A stretch of 64,000 bases of DNA from the NCBI GenBank assembly GCA_037957365.1, contig JARHVA010004229.1, positions 199,501 through 263,500 on the forward strand. Reading direction: 5' to 3'. The DNA comes from Torreya grandis (taxonomy: Eukaryota > Streptophyta > Pinopsida > Cupressales > Taxaceae). Each line of letters starts with the position of its first letter. The stretch's first letter is position 1. The notes under the pieces are model-generated. The model saw only the letters and a list, made by a program, of their open reading frames with translations, was not told the origin of the DNA and made no database searches. The translations under genes were made by a program, and so were the position numbers. Shown in pieces: positions 50,169 through 62,879 of this stretch.

Positions 50169-51359
50169 CCACACTAAATGACATATGAATAATATAATGT
50201 TGAAAAAACATATAGTAACAAATAACCCATCAATATTTTTTCTTCAATTTAAAAAATAAATATGTCAAGTTTTGTTTGCTAAAAGAGTAAGAAATACAAC
50301 ATCTACTACTAGGTTTTAATTCCTTATTATTTGAAAATTAGTTAAATATTTTTAAATTAAAATGTCAATTATAATCATACTCACTTAAACATTGGTTTTA
50401 TTTTTGGTATATAAACATATAAAAACACGGACATAAAAAATAAAAATGATAAATATCCATGTTATCTTACTAAGCTATCTATAAATGTAGTTTTAAGAAA
50501 AAATAAGGCTATAAAATTGAGTCCATGATTAATCACCTAGTCAATCTCTTCCTCACTTTATGCTTTATTTTCCATGTCTTTATTGACTCTTATGCATCTG
50601 TAGATGTATTTTTAGTACAAAAATAATTAATATCATACTCTAAAAAGTCCTTGTGTAATCTCCATCACCTTTACTTTATCTGTATACAACTATTGTACTT
50701 TAGAAACTCAATTATTAGAAAGTAATTCCTTTTCTACTTTGTAATGGATTTTTTATCATCATTAATAAGAAATAAAAAAATTTAAAATCATTGATATGAA
50801 ATATTATGGAATACCTCCCATGTGATAATTTCAAATTTATTTTGACTTTTGTTTCATGTTTATATACAAAATTATTTTCACATGAAAAAATAATTAAGAT
50901 ATTTGTGTTTAACAATAACACTTATTCCTCTCTTGATGTACACTACTACTTTATAATGAGTGGTTGATATTTAGTGCTTATAAAATTAGAATTTATTATT
51001 AATTAGAGGCCAATATTATACACATTGAGATGAGAAGATTTGATTATTAATTGATTTGATTCTTTTTAACCTATTTATAATGAGTACAATTGCCTATAAT
51101 ACAGAGGTATTATATTAATATATTATGAATATTATCAATTAAGAATGTAATGGTATTTTCATGTGTGAAATTGGAATCTATCCATGACTCCACATTATTA
51201 AATTATGAAACATATTAATAAGTAAGGTTTGCCCTTTGTACACAAATTATATATTGACAGTATTATGAGTGTATTAGATCAAGAGTTTATCATGTTATGC
51301 TCCATTATAATAATATTAACATAATTTTTAGAATATTATTAATTAATAATTGAATAATA
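50169..51359. other. Anonymous AT-rich DNA
   Basis: One 68-codon minus-strand frame (50715-50921), Lys/Asn/Phe-rich with no family motif. Nothing else is recognised. Confidence 0.45.
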
Positions 51360-51560
51360 ATGCCTCATGTAAATTGGGCATGTTCCCATTCCACATAACC
51401 CATTGAGAATAATGGATTCATAAGTTATGACAAAAGACTTACCTTGATAGTGTGGAATGGGCATGTGATCAAATATAAAAGATAAGCACATAATCAATTA
51501 AGAATCCAATATTATTCTAATTTAATATGTGAAAATTATTATTTTAAAAATGGGCATGTG
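51360..51560. repeat. Isolated satellite cores
   Basis: The words AAATTGGGCATGTTCCCATT (51372), GGAATGGGCATGTGATC (51464) and AATGGGCATGTGCCTATTAT (51549) resemble the satellite dyad core without the rest of the monomer. They lie just left of the main second array. Confidence 0.5.
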
Positions 51561-51639
51561 CCTATTATATGTAATCTATCTAAACTATGATCATCTGTTT
51601 AAGTATACCATAAAACTGTGAGATAGTATCATGACATTA

Positions 51640-52570
51640 GATAGATACAATATAAGAATATTATGAACATCCAAATGGTTACTATTTTTTTTTAATACAA
51701 GATTATGGGGATTATTTAGTGTAGTATTTCCATAATGCAGTTTGATAGTATATTCCAATCTTGTGTATAATGGGCACATGCCCATTATGAACAAGATAAA
51801 AATAATATGAACATACAAAATTCTAAAAAATATTTTATAACACAAGATTAGGGGATTCTTCAATGGAATACTACTAATATGCAATTGATACTATTTGAAT
51901 ATTGTTTATAATGGTCACATGGCCATTTTAAACAAAATAATAATATAAACATCAATATAGTTTCCATTTTTTTAACATAATATTGTGGGGATTATTTAGT
52001 AGAGTATAGCTAGTATGAAATTTGATAGTGTATTGCAATATTCTATAGAATACGAAAGTGCTCATTTTAAACAAGATAAGAATAATATGAACATCTAAAA
52101 TTTTAACCAAAATTTTGTAGCACAAAGTTTGGGGGATTATTAAGTGGAATACTATCAGTATGTAGTAGATTGTATTCTAATACTATGTAGAATAGGCATA
52201 TGTCCATTCTAAATTATAAAAGAATAATGTGAACATCCACATGGTTTCCATTTTTTTATAACATAAGCTTGGGTGGATTCTTTAGTGGAGTACTACTAGT
52301 ATGTAGTTTGATAGTGTATTCTAATTTTTTGTATAATGGGAAAATGCCTATTATGAATAAGATAAAAATAATATGAGCATCCAAAATTCTAACCAATATT
52401 GTATAACACAATATTGGGGTGATTATTCAATGGAATACTTCTAGTATGTAGTTGATAGGATTTTAATCTTGTGTATAATGGTAATATACCCATTCTAAAA
52501 AAATAATAATATGATCATATAAAATTCTCACTAATGTTTTATAAAATTACCTTGGGGGATTCTTTAGTAG
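51640..52570 (+). repeat. 142-bp satellite array with dimeric higher-order structure
   Basis: Monomer starts lie near 51675, 51820, 51958, 52100, 52241, 52386 and 52524. Two monomer types alternate. Type A has ATGGTTTCCATTTTTTT at 51675, 51958 and 52241. Type B has AAAATTCTAACCAATATT-like text at 51820, 52100, 52386 and 52524. The order is A-B-A-B-A-B-B. The dyad core is best preserved at 51769-51786. The array at 46130-47500 contains only type B. Confidence 0.9.
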
Positions 52571-54399
52571 ATTACTAGACATAATTGTAAAATGTGAAAC
52601 CTTGCAATGATATGATGACATTGGATAGTTGCATATGATGTTCATCATATAATTAATTGTATCTTGTCTCATTCCATAGAGAATTAGACCTCAATTTTAT
52701 ATGAATGAGGATGACATGTACGATGATATTATTTATTATTATATTTGGTTTTTAAAATGAAATGTAATTAAATGGAGATGATATTTATATCTTGTTAAAA
52801 ATTCTAAGATAATCCCAATCTACACAAGATAAGTATTTTTAGCAGTTGATAGTATTCCAAGATTGTGTACAATCAACACATGCCCATTATGAATAAGATG
52901 AATAATATAAACACTAACATGGTTTAATTTTTATATAACACAATTTCATTAGGCAAATTCTTTAGTGGAGTAAAGGACATAATAGGATACCTGAAACCTT
53001 TAAATGGTACCATGGCATCAGACATGTTCAAATTCCTCTAGCCATCACATTTATAGTGTAGATAAGCCTTATGACCATATTTGGAATGCCAGGTGGGATA
53101 CACAATAGTGGGTAGAGTTCTAAGCCAAATTAATTTATTTTCATGCTTATTATTTTAATTATTCATAATCATTATAGAGATGTGGGGGCAATCACTCGAG
53201 GAGGTTATACTGTCAGCAGGGAGGAATGTTCACACTTTGTTAAAGTAGTCATGTGAGATTTAAAACTAAGATCATGATGTAATAAGTTACCCTTTTCTTT
53301 AGAAAATAATTTAGGCTAAGGTTTAAATATACTATAAGATATGTTATGCCTATACACATGATACTAACAACTACTGAGAAATTGATGGAATTCATGAAAT
53401 ACATGCTTAAGGAAAATTTGCACATGAGGGTCATGCGAGTGCAAATACACAAGGTAAGAAGTCATGAAATAAAAGGCATGTGAAATAAAGTGTCAAAAAA
53501 GAGTAGTAAGGGAAAATCCATTATGAATTGGTCAAGAGGGAAAAAGTAGTTTCCACCTTTGAGAATGAAAATTTAAATATTTTTAAAATTTGGCATGCAC
53601 TCTGATAAAATCATTAGGATGTGATAGGTGTATTAAATTAATAATGTTTAATTATAATGTTCATGACATAATGTTTAAGAAAATTGATGAGTTAAGTGAT
53701 GGATAAAGGTATGGGAGAGTAAATATGTGCTAGTCCTCAAGGATATATAAGGTTATAAGGTCCTCATTTTAATAATATACTATTTTAATTTTTTGAAATC
53801 ATAAAGCCTGGGAGAAGTATTCTTAATCCATTAAAAAGAAAATTCATCAAAATCTAATTATAAATTTGAATTTTTGAAGTGAGGTGGTGATATACAATGG
53901 ATAAAGTAGTGAAATTATTATTATAGGAATGTGGTTGAGAGAGTTGTAAGTTACAAGTATTGGTATCAACCATTAAAGGATGTTGAAGAAAAAAAGATGT
54001 GGAAGTCTAAATTAGGAAACACATATTATTTCATAAGAGTTAGATGGTCTTGCCTCAACCTTCATCATACTTAGAGGGTGATGAATCAAAAGTAAAACAC
54101 TCAAAGAAGTAAAACTTTACATGCCATTCTTGAATAAGAGCATGAGGGTATAAGATGATGTCATCTTCTAATATAAGGAGAATATCCTAGTGAGTCCAAC
54201 ACAGCAGTAGAGAACATGGAATATTAAGCATCAAAGACTTATATTAGGAAGAAACTAGTGATGGAATGTGAGGGGGAAACAATAAGTATAAGACACCACC
54301 TCTATCCTCTTACTTGATTAAATAAATGCAATACCTTGAGTAAGTTTTGCATGGTGAAGATTAGGATTCCAACATGTTCTTTTCTTAGGTGATTAACTA
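52571..54399. other. Anonymous AT-rich DNA after the satellite
   Basis: A block following the last monomer, GTAGATTACTAGACATAAT..GAAACCTTGCAATGATATGATGACATTGGATAG (gaps shortened), recurs in diverged form at about 52960-53030 with a broken satellite core at 52870. So another part of the same larger repeat unit lies here. The remainder to 54399 shows nothing recognisable. Confidence 0.45.
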
Positions 54400-55440
54400 A
54401 AACCACTATCATCCTATGAATGATGGAGACTTGAATCATGAATATATAGTTGAGTTATATAACACAATAAATGAGGTCACCTATGACTTCATGGTGTTTA
54501 GTCAGCTGAATGATGTTGGGGTGCTCCAACTTTTCAACTTTCCATATTTTTGGGAATCCATAAAAACAATGATATTTTTCATATCATGCAACCATGAGGA
54601 TTGTTTATTCTTTATAGGATGTAGGATGTGAATCACTACCAAAAACATTAGCCAAGTAATAGGCCTAAAATTTTTAGGCATTGAAATTAGTATGGATCTA
54701 GATGACCACAAGAGAGAAGGTGGTGGAAGCACTAAAGTATAAAAGGGAAAAACACAATGTGAATTTTTGACCTATATGATCCCACCATTAGAATAAATTC
54801 ACATAGGTAAATTACCAATATTGATGGTAGGGACATATTGAAATAGATTGACTAGGCACACCTCTATGTGGCAAGCCAAATGGCCCACATGTATAAAAAC
54901 AACTACACTTTATATTTTGATAATAATAATGTGAACGATGTTAAAAAGGCACACCACCTTCAAAATCATAAATTTCTTTAGGGCATGATTCTTATTTTGA
55001 TATTATTTGATGATATTATCATTCTATAATATGTTAGGAATGAGCTAAAGTGGGTGTACCCATCAAAGAACAAGTCCCCTATATAATGGTTTAAATTTTT
55101 TACCTACCTGACATCATCTCTTATTACAATAAGCTGAAGATGAAAGGATGGATTGATGGGAAAAATAAATAATTAAAAAACTAATGTTATGTCGCTAATG
55201 AATTTCCCATCCATATGAAAAATCAAGACAATTTTTTATAATGGACCATTGTTCACTCACACACATTTTAGATGCAACCCATGGATAATTTATCTAGGTG
55301 GCTAAAGATGCCATATGAATTTACTACCAAGTAATACAAAAAAATTATGAATCATATTACCAATGCACACAAGGTGTACATTAATTCCAATAAAATTTAT
55401 TTTGATACCCACACTCTTTAATAGTTGTATGTGTTGAGGT
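54400..55440 (+). pseudogene. Decayed coding fragments, family unknown
   Basis: A 71-codon open piece (54416-54631) continues after a stop as VIGLKFLGIEISMDLDDHKR and then FLTYMIPPLE, IHIGKLPILMVGTY and LTRHTSMWQAKWPTCIKT. Another frame from about 54841 to 55440 also runs with few stops (AHLYVASQMAHMYKNNYTLY, NELKWVYPSKNKSPI). The change of frame suggests an indel. I recognise no family. It is on the same strand as, and about 1.6 kb before, the larger decayed frame at 57080. Confidence 0.35.
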
Positions 55441-56149
55441 CAACATACCCCCATTTTTGAAAAATGAGGAACCTTATTTAAATTATAAAAAATTATGTTT
55501 TAAATTAAACATCCCACTTAACCAGAGTGTATTATTTTAATGTCATGGTTCTCATCATGTTTACATTATAAAGTTAACATATAATATTCATTTGAAGATC
55601 ATCCACACCATTAGCATAATTGATAGGTTTGTACATCATCTTTTTATTATTTCATCTAATGTTGCTAATGGTTGATTCATGTGTTTCTAGGTTATAGGTT
55701 TAATGGAATCCCATTTGAGTACATAGTGTTAAAGGTTTTATACATTAATTCTAATTTGACCATTTGGCTTGATTAAATCTTGATCTTTTAAATGATTAAT
55801 TTAATCCATGTTTAAATATCAAAAAACTATCAGTTTAATTATTTTAGCCTAAGTTATTTTGAATTGAATTCAAATTTATGAGGGACTCAAATTAATGCAG
55901 TAGCACTTTATTATATTTTAAACCTAGTTTTAATTTTATTCAAAAGTTTTCATCATTTTTATGAACATGACTAAAACCTTATAATAAAATTCTAGCCTAA
56001 GTCTCTTTATATTACCTGAGCCCTTAGCTTATTTTCATTTCCCATAGGAATGAATTTATTTGAAGATGCTAATTGGAAAGATCTCAAGAGCTTGACTCAA
56101 AGATCAATGGTACATAATCACCCACTTGGGTCAAATTATTAAAGATCTT
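55441..56149. other. Anonymous AT-rich DNA
   Basis: Nothing recognised on either strand. Confidence 0.45.
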
Positions 56150-56650
56150 GAGGTAAAACATAGGAGTGATAAGTGTCACAACCTTAAAGCTAGATCAAAC
56201 ACCTAATGGTGAGCGTGAGTCAAATTATCAAAGAGCCTATGAAGGAATGCAAAAGTGACAAGTGTCACAATATCAATGAGTGATCAAATAAATCAATGGT
56301 TCATATTAGGTATTGTGAATAGGGAGTGGAAGGAGTCAATGATCCACATTCATTTGTATATCTAGTAGATCGATAGTATGAATGAAGGTAGACTTTTAAA
56401 AGGGTCCAAACTAAATGTGGTGGTGATGCATGTCACAACCATGATGAATTAGATGGATATCAATGAATTGTGTTCAATATTCTAGATCAAGATCAATAGT
56501 GTAGAGTTGGTAAACAATTAAATAGGCCCAAATTGAACATAAGGCTTCCATGTGGTGAAAAAACATTAGCCAATGGACTGTGTTTATAAATACACATACA
56601 ACCCATGGAACTACCAAGTGTCACACTCTCAAAAACTCTACTAAAAGATA
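56150..56650. repeat. Recurrent GTGACAAGTGTCAC-like dyad word
   Basis: Variants occur at about 56168 (AGTGATAAGTGTCACAACC), 56246 (AGTGACAAGTGTCACAATA), 56425 (GGTGATGCATGTCACAACC) and 56608 (ACCAAGTGTCACACTC). Some are preceded by AAAGA.C.TGA or followed by ATCAATG. The spacing is irregular. Confidence 0.4.
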
Positions 56651-57079
56651 AATTGCCCATGATGAAGTCAAATCTAAGAGGACTCATTAAGATATTAATG
56701 GTGCTAGTTGATTGAGCTTCAAGATTACATGAGGTATTGATACATATCTAGAATTGATAAATAATCATATTTTAAATAAATGAGTAGTATGACATGGTTA
56801 TTCCAAATAATCAAGACATGTCAAACTGGAGATATTATGGAACCTAGCACATAAAAGGTATAAATGTGTAATGCAAATTTAATCTAAGTCACATAAGCTC
56901 ATTGTTCGAACTAGTGGACCACCATTAAAACCCTAGATAAAACCTCAAAAATCTTTGAGTGTATAGAGTACCCTAATTTGTCTCTAGAATAATTAGTTTG
57001 AACTAAAATAGTTGGATTGTCATGCCCAGTTTGATATTTCAATCAATTATGACCCATAAGCATGTTTTAAAGTAAGATG

Positions 57080-60060
57080 TAGATCTATACTTGACATCAG
57101 ACATAGCAGGTTGTGTGTTTAAGGACATGGAGTTTGTATTAACTGCTTTGAACACATGGGATAGGAATTATTTTAAGCTATTATGGACAATTGAAAACTA
57201 GCTAGATTCTCTCTACAAAAAGGCTCTATGATGACATTGTAGTAATATAAATGACTGGACTTCACTATGTAGATGTAAAACCTGAGGTGCTCCATTGCAT
57301 TGATATTCTTGGTCCCATTTTTAAGGAAGATAAGATAGATAAGGGTATTATAATCAATGAACGTAATTAGAGTAAATTTTCTTGCATTTCCCTAATTGCC
57401 TTTGAGTCTTATTACAAGCTTCATAGACCCCAGATTGACTTAATCTCAATTAAATCATTGCCAAAGAGCATAATTTGATGGATACCCTAGCTATGTGGTT
57501 AGAGTTTGGTAACCAGTCATGTATTGACCTTAATAAGAACATCCTAATAATCTAATTTAGAATAGGGGTTAGAATGGTAAAGATAATGTTAAACAAACTA
57601 TATGGATTTGTAACCACAAAATATGTTGACCCAATGTTGTTACCAATGGTGTAATTCATTATTGAAAGGGTAATAGTTCCTCCATTAGGTTAGATAATCA
57701 GTATGTCCTTGAACATACAAATATATGCAGTTATGAATAAGATTTTTTTTTTCACCATGTGTTATCTCCTAGATGCCCTATTTGTAACTAAAAATATTCC
57801 CAATCAAAGGGAATGGTCTCCAAATAGAATATAGACTATTTCTCAATACTATTCAGAGTTGCACATCTATAAATATAGTGATCACATTCAATTTATCTAT
57901 GATTATATTTACACAACATTGAGCAAATATATAATTGGTATCCCTATTTCAATAAGTATCCCTTTGATCAATAAATCTATTGAATCAATGGGGGATATAT
58001 GGTTTTACCTTGAATGCACTATCATAAGGATTGAGGGAACTCAAAATTCACCTCTCAAGTTATCAATCCATGTTCTTGATAAGTTATATGAGAAAGAGGT
58101 GGCCTATCAACTCTTTAATGGTATATATGGAATTTTCAAAAACAATATAAAAACACTCTTACACATCTTTCCAATGATAATTAGCAAGACCACCTTTAGA
58201 CAATGGGATCACATTGAGGCAACATCAAAACATATATTATATTTTAATTTAAAAATGGATGAACTTAGATAATGGGACCCTTTTTGAATAGTTAAATAAC
58301 ATTTAAGACTCAAATGTATCTTGAATGTATCATATGATAATGATCTTAGTGCATTTAACCTTTTATACACTAAATCATCCTCCTACTTTAAAGTAACTAG
58401 GAGATTGAAAGAGTACAACATCATACCTAAATCTAGATTGAGTAGAGATAAAAACATAGATGATAGATGGTAGTTGTGACTTAAATAGTATCATTTGATA
58501 AGTGGTTAAATTTTTAAGATCACAACAACAAAATTTCAAACAAAGCATAAACATGAAGAGAGAATGCAAGAGGAAATACCTTCTAGTTCATCATCTCTTA
58601 GATCTTCCAAAGCAACAAAATAAGAATTATTTATACATGAGGTACATATGGTAGCATTGGATCCTAATTAGTTAGTGTAAGATGCATTACATATGTTATC
58701 CATGATGTATGAGTTAGATTCAAAGGTAGAAGAAAAGGTTGAAGAAGTCAAACAAGATAAAGGGAAGTCTTTAGACTTGGTACCCATTGATACTATAAAA
58801 ATGAAAGATAATATTTCCATTCTCTTAAAGGCTAATAAGCCTAAAGTAACTGTCACTCCTCCCTTGAAGGAAGTAATTTTTTTTAGTGAAGAAAACATTT
58901 TGTATGGGCCACCTATCCATAAGCGGTTCATTTAGGAACAAAGAGTGGAAAAACTACCCATTTATCACCCTTGGGCATTGGTCAAGGCTAATAATATCCT
59001 TGTGCAGTAAGAAATAAAACCATGGATTATTGGTTTACAATAAGAAAAGGTATACAGGTTGGATACTCCAAGCCAGTCACTAGCCCAATCACATGTAGAG
59101 ATCCATATTCCATAGGTGACTTTATCCTTAGTTAGAGTTAGGATTGAACTAAGGACCATTGGTTTATAAAGGGTGACTGAGAAAATAGTTATACAAGGAG
59201 GTGAGTATATAACCTATCAAAATGTAGAGCCTTTGACTAATTTGACTCATAATGAATGATAGAGGCTAGGTGAAGATCCAATATTTGAAGAATATGTCTT
59301 GGAATTGGCTCAAGCACATTCAAAACAACTACAAGATACTATCAAGGGGATGAAACGAAAGAATAAAAACCTATATGAATAGTTTGTTCTATCTATCCTA
59401 AGGGATATGGTCAACTAGTTTGAGGCAAACATGCATAAAATATTAATCTCCTTGAAATATATATGACCCAAGCAAGATATGGTGAAAAAATTGGGTACTT
59501 TAGCTGTGAACCAAGTAAAATTATTTTAGGGTTCATGAAATAAGGAAAAAGAGCTAATTAATATAGTGACAAATGATCAAATTATTGGGTTAAAGACAAT
59601 TAAATTATCCCATTTGAATATGGATATGGTAATATTTATAGATAAGATCAAAGGTTTGAATAAATGGTCCAAGAGCTTAGAGTATTTTTTTTAAGGATTG
59701 CAAAGAGTTAGAAAGTAGGATGGCACATATATTGTGTAGCTTGATCATAGACCCAACTACATTAGTCATATTGTCTTGATCATTGATGAGGAGTTCAATC
59801 ATATAGATACTTAATTCATGCTAGAAGTAAAAAGTAAAAACTAAGGTAAAATAGGAGTAGATAACCAAAGGATCTTGTATATGGTCCTATCTTTAGAGGA
59901 GAAGATATGAGATGTAAGGAGCATCAAAGAAGCTTTGGATAGTGATGAAAAGGATCTCAAAGGCTTGGAGGATAAAGAAAAGGAACTTTTCATGGAGCCC
60001 ATCATCAACCTTGGGATGATTAATGAGAAACATAAAGAATTAATGAAGATCTTGTAGAAT
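57080..60060 (+). pseudogene. Long decayed reading frame (~980 codons), family unknown
   Basis: Fragments in order: DVDLYLTSDIAGCVFKDMEF, IIAKEHNLMDTLAMWLEFGN, YVDPMLLPMV, FFTMCYLLDALFVTKNIP, then the longest open piece at 57859-58272 (IGIPISISIPLINKSIESMG, WFYLECTIIRIEGTQNSP, YEKEVAYQLFNGIYGIFKN). A charged middle part follows (58690-58930: ELDSKVEEKVEEVKQDKGKS, then VTVTPPLKEVIFFSEENILY). Next come a Lys/Gln-rich helical stretch (59280-59400, QAHSKQLQDTIKGMKRKNKN) and a last charged part to about 60060. There is at least one frame shift near 57460. Stops are scattered singly. The size, low stop density and organised composition indicate a former protein, probably of a transposon, but I know no matching family. 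No zinc knuckle, DDE or reverse transcriptase motif is visible. Confidence 0.55.
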
Positions 60061-61170
60061 AGACAAAGGACTATAACAAATGCTTCTCAAATTCAAATAT
60101 ATTGAGTTTACCATATTTCTTTGTAACTAAACATGTATATCATTTTCAAAAATAAATATTCTTTTTATAAAATCATGTGAATATTTTAAAGTGCATTATT
60201 TAAAGGTCAGTCCATTTATAAAGTGTCTAGTTCTATAAGGTTCTAAAAGGACAACATTCCATGACACTTGTATAATTTTCATTTGATATGATTGATCGAC
60301 ATACCTCCTTAGTCTTCTATAAAATGTATATTTTCATTTGTAAATAAGAAGAATTTTTTATCAAAACTTTATGTAAATTTGGAGTAATTAATAAAAGCAA
60401 GGAATTATATAAAGATTATCTAATATTTTTTTGTGTGATTGTTATCATGGCTACTTCCTCAACATACTAGTTTGATGTTCATATTTGAATGGTTTTCATG
60501 GATTTTATATGTGCACACTTAAAGATAGAGTTTTCAATTTATGTTTATACTAGAATGATTGAACTATATTAGATTCATTTCACTTTCTTTACTTTGTTTA
60601 TAGATGTGCTAATGCAATTTACTTGTAGGAGTAAATCTTTAAATTGAATATGGCTCTTATTAGCATTATTTCTACTATCCTTAAATGTTTGCTTGATATA
60701 AAATAGGATTTGAGATTTATTTTTTTCATGGCATATATTGTTTTAAGTGCATGTTTGGATAAAATTTAGGATTTTTCATAAGTTTTGGATTGAAGATCAA
60801 CAACATCTTTCTTTTCTATCCTACCCTTCATTTTCCTCATTTTTTAATCAATTCACTTTAACTTAGCTTTCATTGTAAATATTAATGTTCTCTTAGACTC
60901 TAAAATTCATGTTTTGATCATAATTCACTCTACTTAGTTTAGATTAATTTCATGTTAATAAGGAGGATTTAACACCATGGTTACTCCCAAAAACCATTTA
61001 CATTATCAATTATGAAATAGTAGTTAGCTTTGCCACTACTCCACCAAAGATATCAATAATATCAAAACCAGAAACTAATGTGATGGATTCTTGAATCTGA
61101 AAATTAGAAGTGATTTTTAAACACTATTGAAACCCTATGATGCACTTTTAGTGATCAACTAGTGTGAAAA
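60061..61170. other. AT-rich stretch between the decayed frame and the second gypsy element
   Basis: No coding frame is visible. If the site at 61173 is a true primer-binding site, the 5' LTR of the second gypsy element should be in this stretch, but there is no second copy in the window to define it. Confidence 0.35.
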
Positions 61171-61172
61171 AT

Positions 61173-61189
61173 TGGTGCTCAAAGGAGGG
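61173..61189 (+). other. Candidate primer-binding site of the second gypsy element
   Basis: TGGTGCTCAAAGGAGGG resembles the TGGCGCTAGAAGGAGGG type found in some plant gypsy elements. It lies about 600 bases before the first gag-like codons. The expected CA of an LTR end does not sit directly before it, so the call is weak. Confidence 0.25.
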
Positions 61190-61859
61190 AATTTAGCTGA
61201 AGTTTTGCAATTTTGTAGTGTCTTAGATAATTTTTGTGAATTTTATTCAAAGATCAATGGATTATTTGCATATTTGTGTTGTTCTTAGATCAATTATCAA
61301 AATATCATTGATAATCATGGTTTTAGACCAATCTTTAAGCTCATTTAGATAAATATAGATATTATTTAAATATTCATGAGAAATTACTACAAAGGTAGTT
61401 TAAGATTTGTAAATCTACCATGTTCAAGGTTAGTGATAATGATTTTGTTCAAAGATTTATTTATTATTTAAATATTTAGGTTTATTTTAACTTAGAGATA
61501 TAAAAATCATTTTCATTCATCAATTTAGATATATATTTAAGCTAATTTAATTAAATATAGTTGTTCTTTGTATAAATTTGTGAAAAAATTTCTTAACATG
61601 TAAATATGATCATTATTATTTGCAAAGATAAGGTTTACACATCATATTTTGACTAGGATTCAAAGTCTACAAGCTGGAACTACTAAGAATCAATACTAGG
61701 TCATGTTCTAAAACAAAACTACCTCTCCTTTCATTAGAAGTTCATAGGAATGCAAGAGTAGATAAAGTTAAGCGAAGGGTTTCTAAATCTCAACTAACTT
61801 TACCTATTCATGGTGATCCTATGTTTAACCTTTATCAATGTATGGCTTGGTTAGGTGGA

Positions 61860-62760
61860 TCTTCCATTAATGTGCTTGGTTAGGTACATGACTTACCTAT
61901 AAATCTTGAGAAGTATTTACCATATTTTAGTCTTAATGGTGTGGTTAATGCTGAAGAACATATTAAATATTTTAAAACTAATTTAAGATTATTGAATGTT
62001 GTTAAAGAATATGTTTCATGTAGATTATTTCCTTTTACTTTCAAATATATTGCATATGATTAGTTTCTCAACCTTCCTAAGAACTACATTACTAGTTGGA
62101 ATGATATTAATAGTATTTTCATTGATCAATTTGGAAAAATCATCAGTCATTATATCCTTTTTCAATAATTCACCACCACAAAAAGAGATTCAAGTGAAAC
62201 CATTAGATCTTTTAATTTGAGATTTTAGAAGATGCTTAGCAAAATTATAGATCCCTATAAACTTTATGAAGCCTTAGCTTTAGAGATTTATAAGAATGCT
62301 CTAGATCCCATGACATTTATGTTTTTGAAAAGGTCTATTACAGTTATTAATACATTAACCCTAGCCTATGTTAAAACTATGACAATCAATGATTAAATGA
62401 AACCTTAGGGTAAACTAGCATACACCATTCTCAATGTTAATCCTTATCTACCTATGTTGAATATCATTCCCAATGCTAATCAAAACATGCATGCATTGAA
62501 CCAAAAACTAGTGTTGAATCAATTACCCTTGAATCATGTTTATCCAAGCCTAAACCTAATATTCTTGAATAACACTAAAAATAAATTTCACCCACAAGAT
62601 CAAAGATCGCTGGTTCAAACAGCTAGTATTAAGGCTCAAGTTCAAAACATAGAGGCACCAAATTATGAAAATGACTTCATACACAAAATGGTTAAAAAAT
62701 TGAGCACTAATTTTTTTTAGTTGCAAAAATAAGTAGGTAATATTGGGGAAAATTATAACA
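61860..62760 (+). pseudogene. Gypsy gag (decayed)
   Basis: The frame reads VHDLPINLEKYLPYFSLNGV, NAEEHIKYFKTNLRLLNVV, CRLFPFTFKYIAYD, stop, FLNLPKNYITSWNDINSIFI, DQFGKIISHYILFQ, SSETIRSFNLRF and ALEIYKNALDPMTFMFLKRS. These follow the standard plant gag order: a short capsid entry, xxWYxxLPxxSIxSWxxxxxxFxxxF, then SIRxFxxRF and a late hydrophobic block. The Trp and Tyr before the LNLP motif are replaced by a stop. The 62454-62720 piece is the Asn/Gln/Pro-rich tail. No zinc knuckle is visible. Confidence 0.85.
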
Positions 62761-62879
62761 TAAATTATTCTTGATAGAGGTTCAATAGAACTAAAAGTAG
62801 GTATCAGAACAACAATAATAACAGAGAGTCATCTACAAATAAGAATAGTCTTGAAATAAATAAATGTGATGTAGCTTTA

